Source of the DNA: CBDBZX01 sp965213645
GTDB lineage: Bacteria > Deinococcota > Deinococci > Deinococcales > Trueperaceae
Assembly (NCBI GenBank): GCA_965213645.1
Contig: CBDBZX010000008.1
Location: 434,001 to 498,000, forward strand
DNA: 64,000 bases
Reading direction: 5' to 3'
Positions within the stretch are counted from its first letter, which is position 1; every line of letters begins with the position of its first letter. Below, piece by piece: positions 43,374 through 52,255 of the stretch. The position numbers were made by a program, and so were the translations under genes. Under the pieces are notes generated by a model that ran no database searches, had not been told where the DNA came from, and was given only the letters and a program-made list of their open reading frames with translations.

Positions 43374-44360
43374 ATGCCTATTACTCAAGCCAACACGAAC
43401 CCACCCTTCACCATCATCCGCCTCAGCCACCTCGAACTCGGTGTGACGGACTTGGAACGCTCGAGAGCCTTCTACATCGACGCCCTTGGGCTTATCGAAA
43501 CGGACGCCACGAAAGACGCGCTTTATCTGCGGGGGCTCGAGGAGCGCAACCACCACTCCGTTATCCTGACGAAGACCGACACGCCCATGTGCCGCCGCTT
43601 AGCTTACAAGGTTGGCTCGGAAGAGGACTTGGATAGAGCCGAAGCGTTTTTTGAGGAGAGGGGTCTCGAGCCTCACTGGGTTGAACGTCACGCACAAGGA
43701 CGGACGCTCACTGTACGTGACCCATTTGGTGTTCCGCTCGAGTTCTACTACCAAATGGACCAAGTCGAACGCCGACTCCAACATTACGGCGAATACCAGG
43801 GCGCACAGATCATGCGTATCGACCACTTCAACCTCTTTGCCTCGGATTTACAAGGTACGCACGACTTCTACGCGGGCGAGTTAGGCTTTCGCACCACCGA
43901 ATACACCGAAACCGAAGGCGACGACCCCAAGCTGTGGGCGGTCTGGATGCACCGCAAGGGGAACGTACATGACCTTGCTTTGACGAACGGGCGCGGACCT
44001 CGTTTGCATCACATCGGTGTGTGGGTTCCGACTGCTATGAACATCATCCACTGCTGCGACGTGCTCGCGACGACAGGATACGTAGGGGCGCTCGAGCGCG
44101 GTCCCGGACGACACGGCATCTCGAACGCCTTTTTCCTCTATATCCGCGACCCCGACGGACACCGCACCGAACTCTTCACCAGCGACTACCTCACCGTAGA
44201 CCCCGACTTCGAGCCGATTCGCTGGACTTTGAACGACCCACAGCGCCAGACCCTCTGGGGTGCACCTGCACCGAAGTCGTGGTTTGAGGAGGGGACGCCG
44301 TTTGAAGGTTTGGAGGTGAAAGAGCCGGTGTTAGAAGAGCGTCCAGTAGTGGCGGTCTGA
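43374..44360 (+). CDS. hpaD: 3,4-dihydroxyphenylacetate 2,3-dioxygenase
   Basis: This 328-residue type I extradiol dioxygenase of the vicinal oxygen chelate fold opens the ring of homoprotocatechuate. Two tandem VOC domains are seen. The Fe(II) ligands of the C-terminal one are in IDHFNLF, LHHIGVW and HRTELFTSDY. The N-terminal domain begins at IIRLSHLELGVTDLERSRAFY. Together with HpaBC, HpaE and HpaG it gives the core of the meta-cleavage pathway. Confidence 0.94.
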   Translation: MPITQANTNPPFTIIRLSHLELGVTDLERSRAFYIDALGLIETDATKDALYLRGLEERNHHSVILTKTDTPMCRRLAYKVGSEEDLDRAEAFFEERGLEPHWVERHAQGRTLTVRDPFGVPLEFYYQMDQVERRLQHYGEYQGAQIMRIDHFNLFASDLQGTHDFYAGELGFRTTEYTETEGDDPKLWAVWMHRKGNVHDLALTNGRGPRLHHIGVWVPTAMNIIHCCDVLATTGYVGALERGPGRHGISNAFFLYIRDPDGHRTELFTSDYLTVDPDFEPIRWTLNDPQRQTLWGAPAPKSWFEEGTPFEGLEVKEPVLEERPVVAV

Positions 44361-44363
44361 CGC

Positions 44364-44510
44364 TGTCATTCTGAGCGGAACGCTAGTATAGTCCCCTTTC
44401 GGGGATGAACGATGAAGAATCTCTGACCTTGCTGACTCCTCTGATCGGGAATGGAAGACGAGACCCCTCGCGGAGTCTATCCTACGTTCACCGTAGGACT
44501 CGGGGTGACA
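44364..44510. repeat. TGTCATTCTGAGCG element, copy 1
   Basis: The element starts with TGTCATTCTGAGCG and ends with GGGGTGACA, whose reverse complement TGTCACCCC matches the start in part. Inside are GAAGAATCTC, GAGACCCCTC and the module CCCCTTTCGGGG with ATGAACGAT. A related copy of 163 bases lies at 45940-46102. The two flank the binding-protein gene. No gene is present in 44361-44680. Confidence 0.65.
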
Positions 44511-44680
44511 TCGAAGGAGTGCTGAGTGAGAGGTGAGCTATTTCCAATCTTCACGCAACCCCTTCATCTCTTGCGAACGAACGTTAGGTTGGGTATGCTG
44601 AAGGAGTATAGAAAAATGTGTACGGCTGCGCTCCAAACGCCTTTTGTCGTAATTTCGGTGCAGTCCAAGGAGGATGAGGT

Positions 44681-45868
44681 ATGAACGCAGCTCGAGTTTC
44701 TCTCACGGTAATGCTCACCCTATCTCTCATGCTAGGTGCAGCCTTCGCCCAGACCATCCGTATCGGCGCAGTCGCCTCGGCGACGGGTCCGGCGGCGGGC
44801 TTAGGTGAGCCCGAGGCGAACACCTTTCGGCTCTTGCAGCAGCAGTTTAACGAGGCGGGCGGCATTGCAGGCGTCCCCGTCGAAATCATCTTTTTGGACG
44901 ACGCTACCGAGACCTCTCAAGCCGTGACGAACGTGCGCCGTCTCATCCAAGAGGAAGAGGTGCACGCGGTAATTTGTTGCACGATCACCTCGAACTCTTT
45001 AGCCATCATCGACACGGTGCAAGAGGCTGAGGTTCCCACCGTCTCGATGGCGGCGTCCGCGTCGATTATCGAGCCGGTTGAGGAGCGCTTTTGGGTGTTC
45101 AAGACGCCGCAGACTGACCGTTTGATGATCGAGGGTATCGTTCAAGATATTCAGGCGAAAGGGTTCCAGAGCGTCGCCTTTATGGGTTTGGATGACGCTT
45201 ACGGTGAGGGCGGCTTGACGGAATTTCAGGCTCTTGCAGGTGAAGCAGGCATCGAGATTCCTACCGTCGAGCGTCACGGGCGCAACGATACGAATGTGAC
45301 GCCGCAAGCGTTGCGCGTCGTGAGCCGCCAACCGGACGCGGTCCTTATCTGGGGTGTAGACCGCGACAGCGCCTTGGCGGTGAACGCGCTTAGGCAAAGA
45401 GGGTATGAAGGGCAGATTTACGTGAGTCACGGCACGGGCAACCAGAACTTTCTCGAGCAGGGCGGCGAGGCAATCGAGGGCACGCTCCTGCCGATTGGTC
45501 CGATGATTGTGGCCGACCAACTCCCCGACGACAGTGAGATCAAGCCGGTGGCGCTCGAGTACATAGGAGCCTACGAAGCCGAGTTCGGTGAGGGCACCGC
45601 GAGCACCTTCGGGGGACACGCCCAAGACGCCGTGAAGCTCCTGGAACTCGCGATCACTCAGGTCATTGAAGAGGGCGCAGACTTGAGCGATGTAGACGCA
45701 GCCCGCACCGCCATACGCGACGCCTTAGAATCTGCTGAACCTTATACGGGCGTCGGGGGTGTTTTTGACTTCACTGCCGAAGACCACTTAGGGCTTGACG
45801 AGCGTGCTCTAGTTCTTGTTGAGATTCAAGACAATACCTGGACGCTGGCGGAGCAAGAAGCCGAGTAG
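44681..45868 (+). CDS. ABC transporter substrate-binding protein, branched-chain amino acid type
   Basis: This 395-residue periplasmic-binding-type protein has a signal peptide (MNAARVSLTVMLTLSLMLGAAFA) and the LivK/type I fold: IRIGAVASATGPAAGLGEPEANTFRLL, and FLDDATETSQAVTNVRRLIQEEEVHAVICC. The two lobes continue to the end. Proteins of this group bind branched-chain amino acids but also aromatic acids, amides or urea. The neighbouring hpa genes make an aromatic acid plausible. A strong terminator follows, so it may be made in excess of the permease. Confidence 0.88.
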   Translation: MNAARVSLTVMLTLSLMLGAAFAQTIRIGAVASATGPAAGLGEPEANTFRLLQQQFNEAGGIAGVPVEIIFLDDATETSQAVTNVRRLIQEEEVHAVICCTITSNSLAIIDTVQEAEVPTVSMAASASIIEPVEERFWVFKTPQTDRLMIEGIVQDIQAKGFQSVAFMGLDDAYGEGGLTEFQALAGEAGIEIPTVERHGRNDTNVTPQALRVVSRQPDAVLIWGVDRDSALAVNALRQRGYEGQIYVSHGTGNQNFLEQGGEAIEGTLLPIGPMIVADQLPDDSEIKPVALEYIGAYEAEFGEGTASTFGGHAQDAVKLLELAITQVIEEGADLSDVDAARTAIRDALESAEPYTGVGGVFDFTAEDHLGLDERALVLVEIQDNTWTLAEQEAE

Positions 45869-45876
45869 ATGTGAGG

Positions 45877-45906
45877 AGCGGGGCAGTTTTGGCTGCCCCG
45901 CTTTTT
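45877..45906 (+). terminator. Intrinsic terminator after the binding-protein gene
   Basis: Perfect arms GCGGGGCAG (45878-45886) and CTGCCCCGC (45893-45901) with a six-base loop are followed by five T. It lies nine bases after the stop codon. Partial termination here would set the usual excess of binding protein over membrane components. Confidence 0.92.
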
Positions 45907-45939
45907 AGCTAAGTACACTGTTAATTGAAAAGTGAGTGA

Positions 45940-46102
45940 TGTCATTCTGAGCGTAGCGCTAGCCCTTTACAGGATAGACTCCGTCGAAGAATCTCGTTTT
46001 CCAATCTCGACGGGTTGGGACTGCGACTTACGAAGTTTTGGCAGTAGCCAAACGAGACCCTTCGACAACCGGACTGCGTCTTACTTCGTGAACAGGGTGA
46101 CA
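45940..46102. repeat. TGTCATTCTGAGCG element, copy 2
   Basis: This copy starts with TGTCATTCTGAGCG and ends with CAGGGTGACA, partly inverted ends. Inside, GTCGAAGAATCTCGTTT (45983-45999) pairs with AAACGAGACCCTTCGAC (46050-46066), so the whole can fold as a long hairpin. It lies between the binding-protein gene and livH. There is no gene in this gap. Confidence 0.65.
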
Positions 46103-46154
46103 GCAGTGCCACAGAGTTTAGTTGACAGCGTGCTAAGAACGAAAGAGGTCTATT

Positions 46155-47201
46155 TTGTTCGAACCCTCGATTATTTTAACGCTTCTCTTTGATGGCTTGA
46201 CGAACGGTGCCATCTACGCATTCATGGCTTTGGGTATCGTCGTGCTCTACTCGGTCACGAGCGTCATCAACGTGGCGCAGGGCGAGTTCGTCATGTTTTC
46301 GGCGCTGACAGTGGCGAGCTTTCAACTTGGCGAGGTGCCGGGGACGCTCTATCTGGTGATTGCAGGGCTCATCACGTGGGCGATCTTTGAGGCGGTGGGG
46401 GGGCTGCTCGAGCGGCGCTACCTGCAGGCGCTGATTCGGACCTCGCTACCTCTTATCGCGGCTGTCGCGGTTTATTTTGTCGTTACCTTAGCGGTCTCAG
46501 CGGGGCTCAACTACTGGCTGCAAATCCTCCTCGCGGTAGCGCTCACGACGCTCCTCGGACCACTCTGTTACCGGCTCATCGTGCAGCCGCTTCCGAGGGC
46601 GTCGGTGTTGGTCTTTCTTATCCTCACAATCGGTTTACACCTCTCCCTAGCAGGTCTAGGGCTCGCCTTCTGGGGTCCGAACGCCTACAGCATTCCGGCG
46701 TTTCAGGATGGGGGCACGCTTTTAGGTCCCGTTTTCGTGAGTTACCAGAGCTTGTGGGTGCTCGCGGTTGCTGCGCTGGTGATGACGGTGCTCTACCTCT
46801 TCTTTACGCGCAGCATTTACGGCAAGGCGCTCCGGGCGGCGGCGGTGAACCGTTTGGGGGCGCGGCTCGTCGGGGTGAGCGCGGTGCAAGCGGGCAGCTT
46901 GAGCTTTACAATATCGGTCTTTTTGAGCGCGGTGGCGGGTGTCCTGATTACACCGATTACGAAAATGGTCTACGACTTTGGCTTTTTGCTTGGGCTTAAA
47001 GGCTTCGTCGGCGCGGTTATTGGTGGCCTCGTCAACCCGGCGGTGGCGGCGCTGGGCGCATTGTTTGTCGGCGTCATCGAGCAGTTCAGCGCGTTCTATA
47101 TCTCGTCGGCGTACAAAGATGTCATCGTCTTTCTGCTGATTATCCCCGTACTTCTTGTGAGGTCGTTGCAACACCAGGACTTCGAGGAGCATGTGGACTG
47201 A
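46155..47201 (+). CDS. ABC transporter permease, LivH type
   Basis: This 348-residue membrane protein is the LivH-type permease of a branched-chain amino acid-type ABC importer. About eight hydrophobic segments are visible, and the family start DGLTNGAIYAFMALGIVVLYSVTSVINVAQGEFVMF is clear. ALRAAAVNRLGARLVGVSAVQAGSLSF matches the cytoplasmic coupling loop. The start is TTG at 46155. The stop shares a base with the next gene (TGATG). Confidence 0.9.
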   Translation: MFEPSIILTLLFDGLTNGAIYAFMALGIVVLYSVTSVINVAQGEFVMFSALTVASFQLGEVPGTLYLVIAGLITWAIFEAVGGLLERRYLQALIRTSLPLIAAVAVYFVVTLAVSAGLNYWLQILLAVALTTLLGPLCYRLIVQPLPRASVLVFLILTIGLHLSLAGLGLAFWGPNAYSIPAFQDGGTLLGPVFVSYQSLWVLAVAALVMTVLYLFFTRSIYGKALRAAAVNRLGARLVGVSAVQAGSLSFTISVFLSAVAGVLITPITKMVYDFGFLLGLKGFVGAVIGGLVNPAVAALGALFVGVIEQFSAFYISSAYKDVIVFLLIIPVLLVRSLQHQDFEEHVD

Positions 47202-49084
47202 TGGCACGCGAAGAGGTTCAGCGCGTCCCGCAAACGGAGAGGTTAGACCCTAAGCGTTCAACCTCATTGGGGCGGCTCGCAAGGGTTCCCTGGCGGCTCG
47301 GCTTGCTTGCGGCGTTCCTCACCTTCTTAGCGGTTGCGCCCTGGGTGCTCTCGCCCTTCTACGTGACGCTCCTAAACTTCATTGGCATGTACAGCATGGT
47401 GACGATGGGGCTCGTTCTGCTCACGGGGTATGCAGGTTTAGCTTCGCTAGGGCAAGCGGCGTTTATGGGCGTCGGGGCGTATGCGGCGGCGGTTCTCTCG
47501 AGTCGCTACGGCGTCAACCCTTGGCTCGGCATTCTGAGCGGCGTCGTGCTGTCCTCACTCGTCGCCTGGTTCATCGGGCTCATCACCTTGCGGCTCAAAG
47601 GTCACTTTTTGGCGCTCGCCACGCTCGCCTGGGGCATCGTCATCACGGGAATTTTGCGCAACTGGATTGCTGTAACAGGCGGCAACACGGGCTACGGCAT
47701 CGGCGCTGAGCAGCGGATTCCAGTTTTAAGCGTGTTCGGTTTCTCGCTCCGCGATGAGCGGTTTTACTACTACCTCATCTGGGGCTGTGCGCTGCTCCTG
47801 CTTGTGTTGTCTCTCAACCTCATGCGCTCACGTACCGGACGCGCCATTAAGTCGCTCCGCACGGGCTCAGTCGCGGCGGCGTCTTTCGGTGTGGACGTGG
47901 CGCAGCTCAAGATGCTCTCGTTCGTGCTCGCAGCAGCGTATGCGGCTCTAGCAGGCGGACTATTCGCGCACCTCTTTCGCTTCATCAGTCCGAACCCGTT
48001 TGACCTCAATCAGTCGATTGACTTCTTGATCATGGCAGTCGTAGGTGGGCTCAGCAGTTTGTGGGGCGCGATCTTTGGGGCGGGGCTGTTCGTCGTATTT
48101 GAAGAGGTGTTGCAAGAGACGTTGCCACAACTCATTGGGCGGAGCGGGAACTACGAAATTATCGCGTTTGGTTTCGTGCTCATTTTGGTGTTGCACCGGG
48201 CGCGGCGTGGGCTCTTACCTCTCTTGAACGGCTTTTTGCCGACGCCGCCACCTACGCCCGTGTATGATGCTGAGCCGTTACCCTCCCGCAAGAAAACCTC
48301 GAGCCAAACGAGTCAGCAAGAGGTACGAGAGGCACTTTTAGAACTCTCCAACGTCTCTAAAGTCTTCGGGGGTCTGAGGGCGGTAGATAACCTCTCGTTC
48401 AAGTTAAAACAGGGCGCTATTTTGGGGCTCATCGGTCCAAACGGGGCGGGGAAGACGACGGTGTTCAACCTCATCACAGGTGTGTTGCAACCCTCTGAGG
48501 GTGAGGTTCGTTTTGGCGGGCAGAAGCTAAGTCATCTGCCCCCTCACAAAATTGCGCGGCGCGGGCTCGCTCGCACATTCCAACACCTCAATTTAATTGG
48601 CAACATGAGTCTTTTGGAGAACGTTGCCCTAGGCGGTTATACCCGTACCTCTTCGAACTTCGTACAGGGGATGCTGGGGTTGGAGCGCCGCGAAAACGCC
48701 CGAACGAGAGCCGAAGCCTTGCGCCAGTTGGAACGTGTTGGTTTAGCGGAAAACGCTTTCGATACCGCCGACAGCTTACCGCTGGGCAAACAGCGACTTT
48801 TAGAAGTGGCGCGGGCGCTGATGGCGGACCCCGAACTGCTCCTTTTAGATGAACCTGCCGCCGGACTGCGCAAGCACGAAAAAACGGAGTTAATGACGCT
48901 CATTCGCAAGCTGCAAGGCGAGGGTATCACCGTGCTTATCGTGGAGCACGACATGGACTTGGTAATGGCGTTAGCCGAGCGCATCGTGGTGATGAACTAC
49001 GGAACGAAGCTCGCGGAGGGGACGCCCGCTGAGGTGCGGCGCAACCCGCAGGTACTCGAGGCGTACTTAGGTACGGACGAATGA
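47201..49084 (+). CDS. Fused ABC transporter permease and ATPase, LivM-LivG
   Basis: This 627-residue protein fuses two subunits. Residues about 30-340 are a LivM permease with roughly eight to ten membrane segments and LTGYAGLASLGQAAFMGVGAYAAA. A Pro/Ser-rich linker spans 345-375. Residues 378-627 are a LivG ATPase with Walker A GPNGAGKTT at 412-420, signature LPLGKQRLLEVARALM, and Walker B LLLLDEPAAGL. LivM-LivG fusions occur in several groups. The ATG overlaps the livH stop, and its own end overlaps livF by four bases. Confidence 0.92.
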   Translation: MAREEVQRVPQTERLDPKRSTSLGRLARVPWRLGLLAAFLTFLAVAPWVLSPFYVTLLNFIGMYSMVTMGLVLLTGYAGLASLGQAAFMGVGAYAAAVLSSRYGVNPWLGILSGVVLSSLVAWFIGLITLRLKGHFLALATLAWGIVITGILRNWIAVTGGNTGYGIGAEQRIPVLSVFGFSLRDERFYYYLIWGCALLLLVLSLNLMRSRTGRAIKSLRTGSVAAASFGVDVAQLKMLSFVLAAAYAALAGGLFAHLFRFISPNPFDLNQSIDFLIMAVVGGLSSLWGAIFGAGLFVVFEEVLQETLPQLIGRSGNYEIIAFGFVLILVLHRARRGLLPLLNGFLPTPPPTPVYDAEPLPSRKKTSSQTSQQEVREALLELSNVSKVFGGLRAVDNLSFKLKQGAILGLIGPNGAGKTTVFNLITGVLQPSEGEVRFGGQKLSHLPPHKIARRGLARTFQHLNLIGNMSLLENVALGGYTRTSSNFVQGMLGLERRENARTRAEALRQLERVGLAENAFDTADSLPLGKQRLLEVARALMADPELLLLDEPAAGLRKHEKTELMTLIRKLQGEGITVLIVEHDMDLVMALAERIVVMNYGTKLAEGTPAEVRRNPQVLEAYLGTDE

Positions 49085-49839
49085 GCGAGCAGGTCAAGGA
49101 GCCGAGAGAGGGCGCGGTTTTAGAGGTCAACAATCTGAGCGTCCGCTACGGCGGTGTGCAAGCTCTTTCTAACGTCTCGCTGAGCGTGCGCAAAGGTGAA
49201 CTCGTTACGGTCATCGGGGCGAATGGGGCAGGGAAGACGAGCCTCTTGAACGCGGTGATGGGTATTATCCCCAAGCATGAAGGTCGCGTCATCTATGCGG
49301 GCGAAGATATCAGCCGCGCCGTGCCTGAAGGCTTAGTCGAGAAAGGTATCACGCTCGTTCCCGAACGGCGCGAACTCTTCGCGGCGCTGTCTGTTGAAGA
49401 TAATCTACGTTTAGGCGCGTTCCACCGTTTTCGCAAGCGCGATAAAAATATCAAAGGAGATTTAGCGCAGGTTTATGAAACCTTCCCGCGTCTCGCGGAG
49501 CGCAAAAAGCAGCTCGCCGGGACGATGTCGGGGGGCGAACAGCAGATGCTCGCCATCGGGCGGGCGGTGATGAGCCGTCCGCAACTTCTCCTACTGGACG
49601 AGCCGAGTTTAGGGCTGGCACCTCTTATCGTCAAGGAGATTTTTCGGGTGGTGGCAGACCTCAAAGAGAGAGGTGTAACGGTTCTCCTCATCGAACAAAA
49701 TGCGAAGGCGGCGCTGAGACTGGCGGATTATGGGTATTTGCTCGAGACCGGCGAAGTCGTCCTCGGGGCGAGCGCTTCTGAGCTTGCCAATCACGAGCGG
49801 GTGGCGGAGGCGTATTTAGGGCTCTCAGCGAGCCCGTAA
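49081..49839 (+). CDS. ABC transporter ATPase, LivF type
   Basis: This 252-residue protein is the second ATPase of the importer. Walker A GANGAGKTSLLNAV, the signature MSGGEQQMLAIGRAVM and Walker B LLLLDEPSLGLAPLIV are complete, and the family mark KGITLVPERRELFAALSVEDNL is present. It overlaps the fused gene by four bases and ends the operon. With the binding protein, LivH and the fused LivM-LivG it gives a complete importer. Confidence 0.93.
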   Translation: MSEQVKEPREGAVLEVNNLSVRYGGVQALSNVSLSVRKGELVTVIGANGAGKTSLLNAVMGIIPKHEGRVIYAGEDISRAVPEGLVEKGITLVPERRELFAALSVEDNLRLGAFHRFRKRDKNIKGDLAQVYETFPRLAERKKQLAGTMSGGEQQMLAIGRAVMSRPQLLLLDEPSLGLAPLIVKEIFRVVADLKERGVTVLLIEQNAKAALRLADYGYLLETGEVVLGASASELANHERVAEAYLGLSASP

Positions 49840-49876
49840 AGTCACCCTGATACCTGTCTGATAGCCGGTCAATCCG

Positions 49877-49888
49877 TACACTCTAAAG
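49877..49888 (+). promoter_or_regulatory. Leaderless-type -10 box of the small membrane protein
   Basis: TACACT (49877-49882) stands six bases before the ATG at 49889. It is the main support that this short frame is expressed. Confidence 0.5.
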
Positions 49889-50071
49889 ATGTCCGCCGAG
49901 ATTATCCTATGGTTTGCAGGCTGCTTGGTCTTTTTGCTCTTTATCCTCTTCGTCGTGCGTCCCTACGTCCTTCAAGACCATGAGGACGAACCGGAAACGG
50001 AGCAACCAAAAGCAGACGTGTTGACCGAGCCCGCCAACGAGCCCGAACGCTCAGTCAACCCGCCATCCTAG
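49889..50071 (+). CDS. Small single-span membrane protein
   Basis: This 60-residue protein has one hydrophobic helix (ILWFAGCLVFLLFILFVV) followed by an acidic, Pro/Glu-rich tail. It is not a family I recognise. A leaderless-type promoter supports the start. Its 3' end overlaps the convergent thioesterase gene by 21 bases. Confidence 0.55.
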   Translation: MSAEIILWFAGCLVFLLFILFVVRPYVLQDHEDEPETEQPKADVLTEPANEPERSVNPPS

Positions 50072-50545
50072 CGCTGCAAAGTCGGCGTTGTCGCGGATGG
50101 GTTTGGGCAAATCTGCCAATGTCATCGCGGTCTCTGCGGCAACGGTGCCGTCAGGCAGGGTGATGCTGCCCACCGCTTGGCCGAGGCGTCCGCGCAGCCT
50201 GATGATACGTCCGGTCACGCGCAGCGGGGTCTCAGTGGGGACGGGGTGGCGGAACTTGACCTCGAGCTTGACCGACACCATAAAGCGGTGATGGTCGCCG
50301 ATCAAAGCGACGCGCCCGACGCTCTCGTCGAGAATAGAGGTCACGATGCCGCCGTGCACCAAGCCGGGATAGCTCTGATAAAGCTCAGGTACGCTGACCT
50401 CAGCGTAGACTTCGTCCACACCGTTATCGAAAAAGGTCATGCGCAGGCCCACGGGGTTGTGCCGTCCGCAGATAAAGCAGGTGTCGGAGTTGGGTTGTTT
50501 GTGAAGGCGTTCGTTTCGAGGTTCGACGTTGAGAAGTTGAGGCAT
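50051..50545 (-). CDS. PaaI-type hotdog thioesterase
   Basis: This 164-residue protein is a hotdog-fold acyl-CoA thioesterase of the PaaI/DUF4442-like group. CFICGRHNPVGLRMTFFDNG near residue 22, GLVHGGIVTSILDESVGRVAL with the HGG turn, and VSVKLEVKFRHPVPTETPLRV are typical. It could release CoA from aromatic or fatty acyl-CoA. The substrate is not determined. A short -10-like TACCCT lies eight bases before the ATG. Confidence 0.82.
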   Translation of the reverse strand: MPQLLNVEPRNERLHKQPNSDTCFICGRHNPVGLRMTFFDNGVDEVYAEVSVPELYQSYPGLVHGGIVTSILDESVGRVALIGDHHRFMVSVKLEVKFRHPVPTETPLRVTGRIIRLRGRLGQAVGSITLPDGTVAAETAMTLADLPKPIRDNADFAALGWRVD

Positions 50546-50675
50546 ACATTTCTAGGGTAACGCGGCGCAAGGAGAAAGCGCGTCGGCTAAAGGCAAACTG
50601 TTGCCGCGCTGCTGAAGATATAAGAGAAATAACAGGTAGCTGGGCGTGAAGTGCTTGGCACTTCACGCCCACCCT

Positions 50676-52228
50676 CTACTCCCACTCAATCGTCCCCGGC
50701 GGCTTGCTCGTAATATCGAAGACCACGCGGTTGACTTGAGTGACGCTGTTGACGATGCGGTTGGAGACCGTCGCTAAGAAGTCGTGCGGGAGGCGCGTCC
50801 AGTCGGCGGTCATGCCGTCAGAACTCGAGACCGCCCTAAGCGCCACTGTGTTCGCATACGTGCGCCCGTCCCCCATCACCCCCACCGAGCGAATGGGCGT
50901 CAAGACCGCTAGCGCTTGCCACGTCTCGTCGTAAAGTCCAAATTCGCGTAAGCCGCTTATAAAGATGTCGTCCACGCGGCGCAAAACCTCTAAACGCTCT
51001 CGCGTCACCGCGCCGACGCAACGAATCGCTAAACCGGGGCCGGGGAAGGGGTGGCGGCCTGCTAAGTGTGCGGGCAAGCCCAGTACGCTCGCTAACTCGC
51101 GCACCTCGTCTTTGAAGAGGGTGCGAAAGGGTTCTAAAAGTTTGAAATTTAGCTCTTTGGGCAAGCCGCCGACGTTGTGATGTGATTTAATATTCGCCGC
51201 GCCACCGCTCGCGCTGTTGCCGCCCGCTGACTCAATCACATCTGGGTAGAGCGTACCCTGCGCCAAAAAGGTCAACTCGCCCTGCGCCGCCTGCTTCTTC
51301 GCTTCAGCACTAAAAACCTCGATGAATTCGCGCCCGATAATTTTGCGCTTCTCTTCGGGGTCGCTGACCCCTTCTAAAGCGTTCAGAAACCGCTCCGACG
51401 CCTCCACGACGGTTAGATTAACACCCAAGTCGCGCAGCGCCGTCTCGACCTCTTGGGCTTCGCCCAGGCGCAGCAGCCCGTGGTCCACGAACACAGCGGA
51501 GAGCCTGTCACCGATGGCTTGATTTAAGAGGAGGCCCAAGGTGCTCGAGTCCACCCCCCCGAAATCCCTAAAAGTACCCGCTCCGCGCCGACCTCATCAC
51601 GCACCGCTTCGACCATCGTCTCTAGGATGTTTTCAGGCGTCCAGTCCCTTGCAATTTCCGTTTCGCGTACGAAGTTTTCCAGGAGCGTGTTCCCTTTGGG
51701 CGTATGCCGCACCTCCGGGTGAAACTGAAGGCCGTAAAGCCGCCGCGCCGTATTGGAAAACGCGGCAACAGGCGTGTCAAGCGTGCTCGCGACGACTTCG
51801 AAACCCGGCGGCAGAGTGACGACCGAATCACCGTGGCTCATCCAAGCGATGAACTCGCCCTCTACCCCGTCGAAAAGACCCCCGCTATAGCGCTCCAACG
51901 CCGCCTTGCCATATTCGCGTACCGAACTCGCCGCAACCTCGCCGCCCGCCTCCTTCACGACGAGTTGCATCCCGTAGCAGATAGCGAGAACGGGCAAACC
52001 CGCCTCCAAGAGTCCAGCGGGTAGCCCCGGCGCATTTTCGTCGTAGACGCTGTTTGGCCCGCCGGAGAGGATGACGCCCTTCGCGCCGTGCTGCTCAACC
52101 TCTTCCAGTGAGGTATCCGCGCTCAAAATAACCGAGTAGACGTTTAACTCGCGCAGCCGCCGCGCGATGAGCCGCGTGTACTGCGAGCCGTAGTCGAGGA
52201 CGACGATGCTTGGGGTAATGCTTGCCAT
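50676..52228 (-). pseudogene. guaA: GMP synthase (glutamine-hydrolysing), split by a frameshift in a G7 run
   Basis: GuaA makes GMP from XMP, glutamine and ATP. The N-terminal frame (51524-52228) is a glutamine amidotransferase with DYGSQYTRLIARRLRE, LAICYGMQL with the catalytic Cys, and LQFHPEVRHTPKG. It runs into the PP-loop, ISGG, then shifts out of frame at 51554-51560, a run of seven C on the plus strand. The other frame continues exactly with VDSSTLGLLLNQAIGDRL and the rest of the ATP-PPase and dimer domain to TIEWE. A -1 step, or one extra G, restores SGGVDSS. ATG 52228 has TATAGT seven bases upstream. Sequencing error, mutation or recoding are all possible, and because the gene is usually essential I doubt it is dead. 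Confidence 0.9.
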
Positions 52229-52241
52229 GCGGTTCACTATA
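52229..52241 (-). promoter_or_regulatory. Leaderless-type -10 box of guaA
   Basis: TATAGT on the minus strand (52236-52241) lies seven bases before ATG 52228. This selects that ATG over an in-frame GTG nine bases upstream. Confidence 0.55.
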
Positions 52242-52255
52242 CCTCTTCACCAACG

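Noticed and set aside
50676..52228. Two-subunit GMP synthase as in archaea
   Set aside because: The second frame would begin inside the PP-loop without SGG, and the first frame ends in unrelated residues after ISGG. A frameshift explains both.
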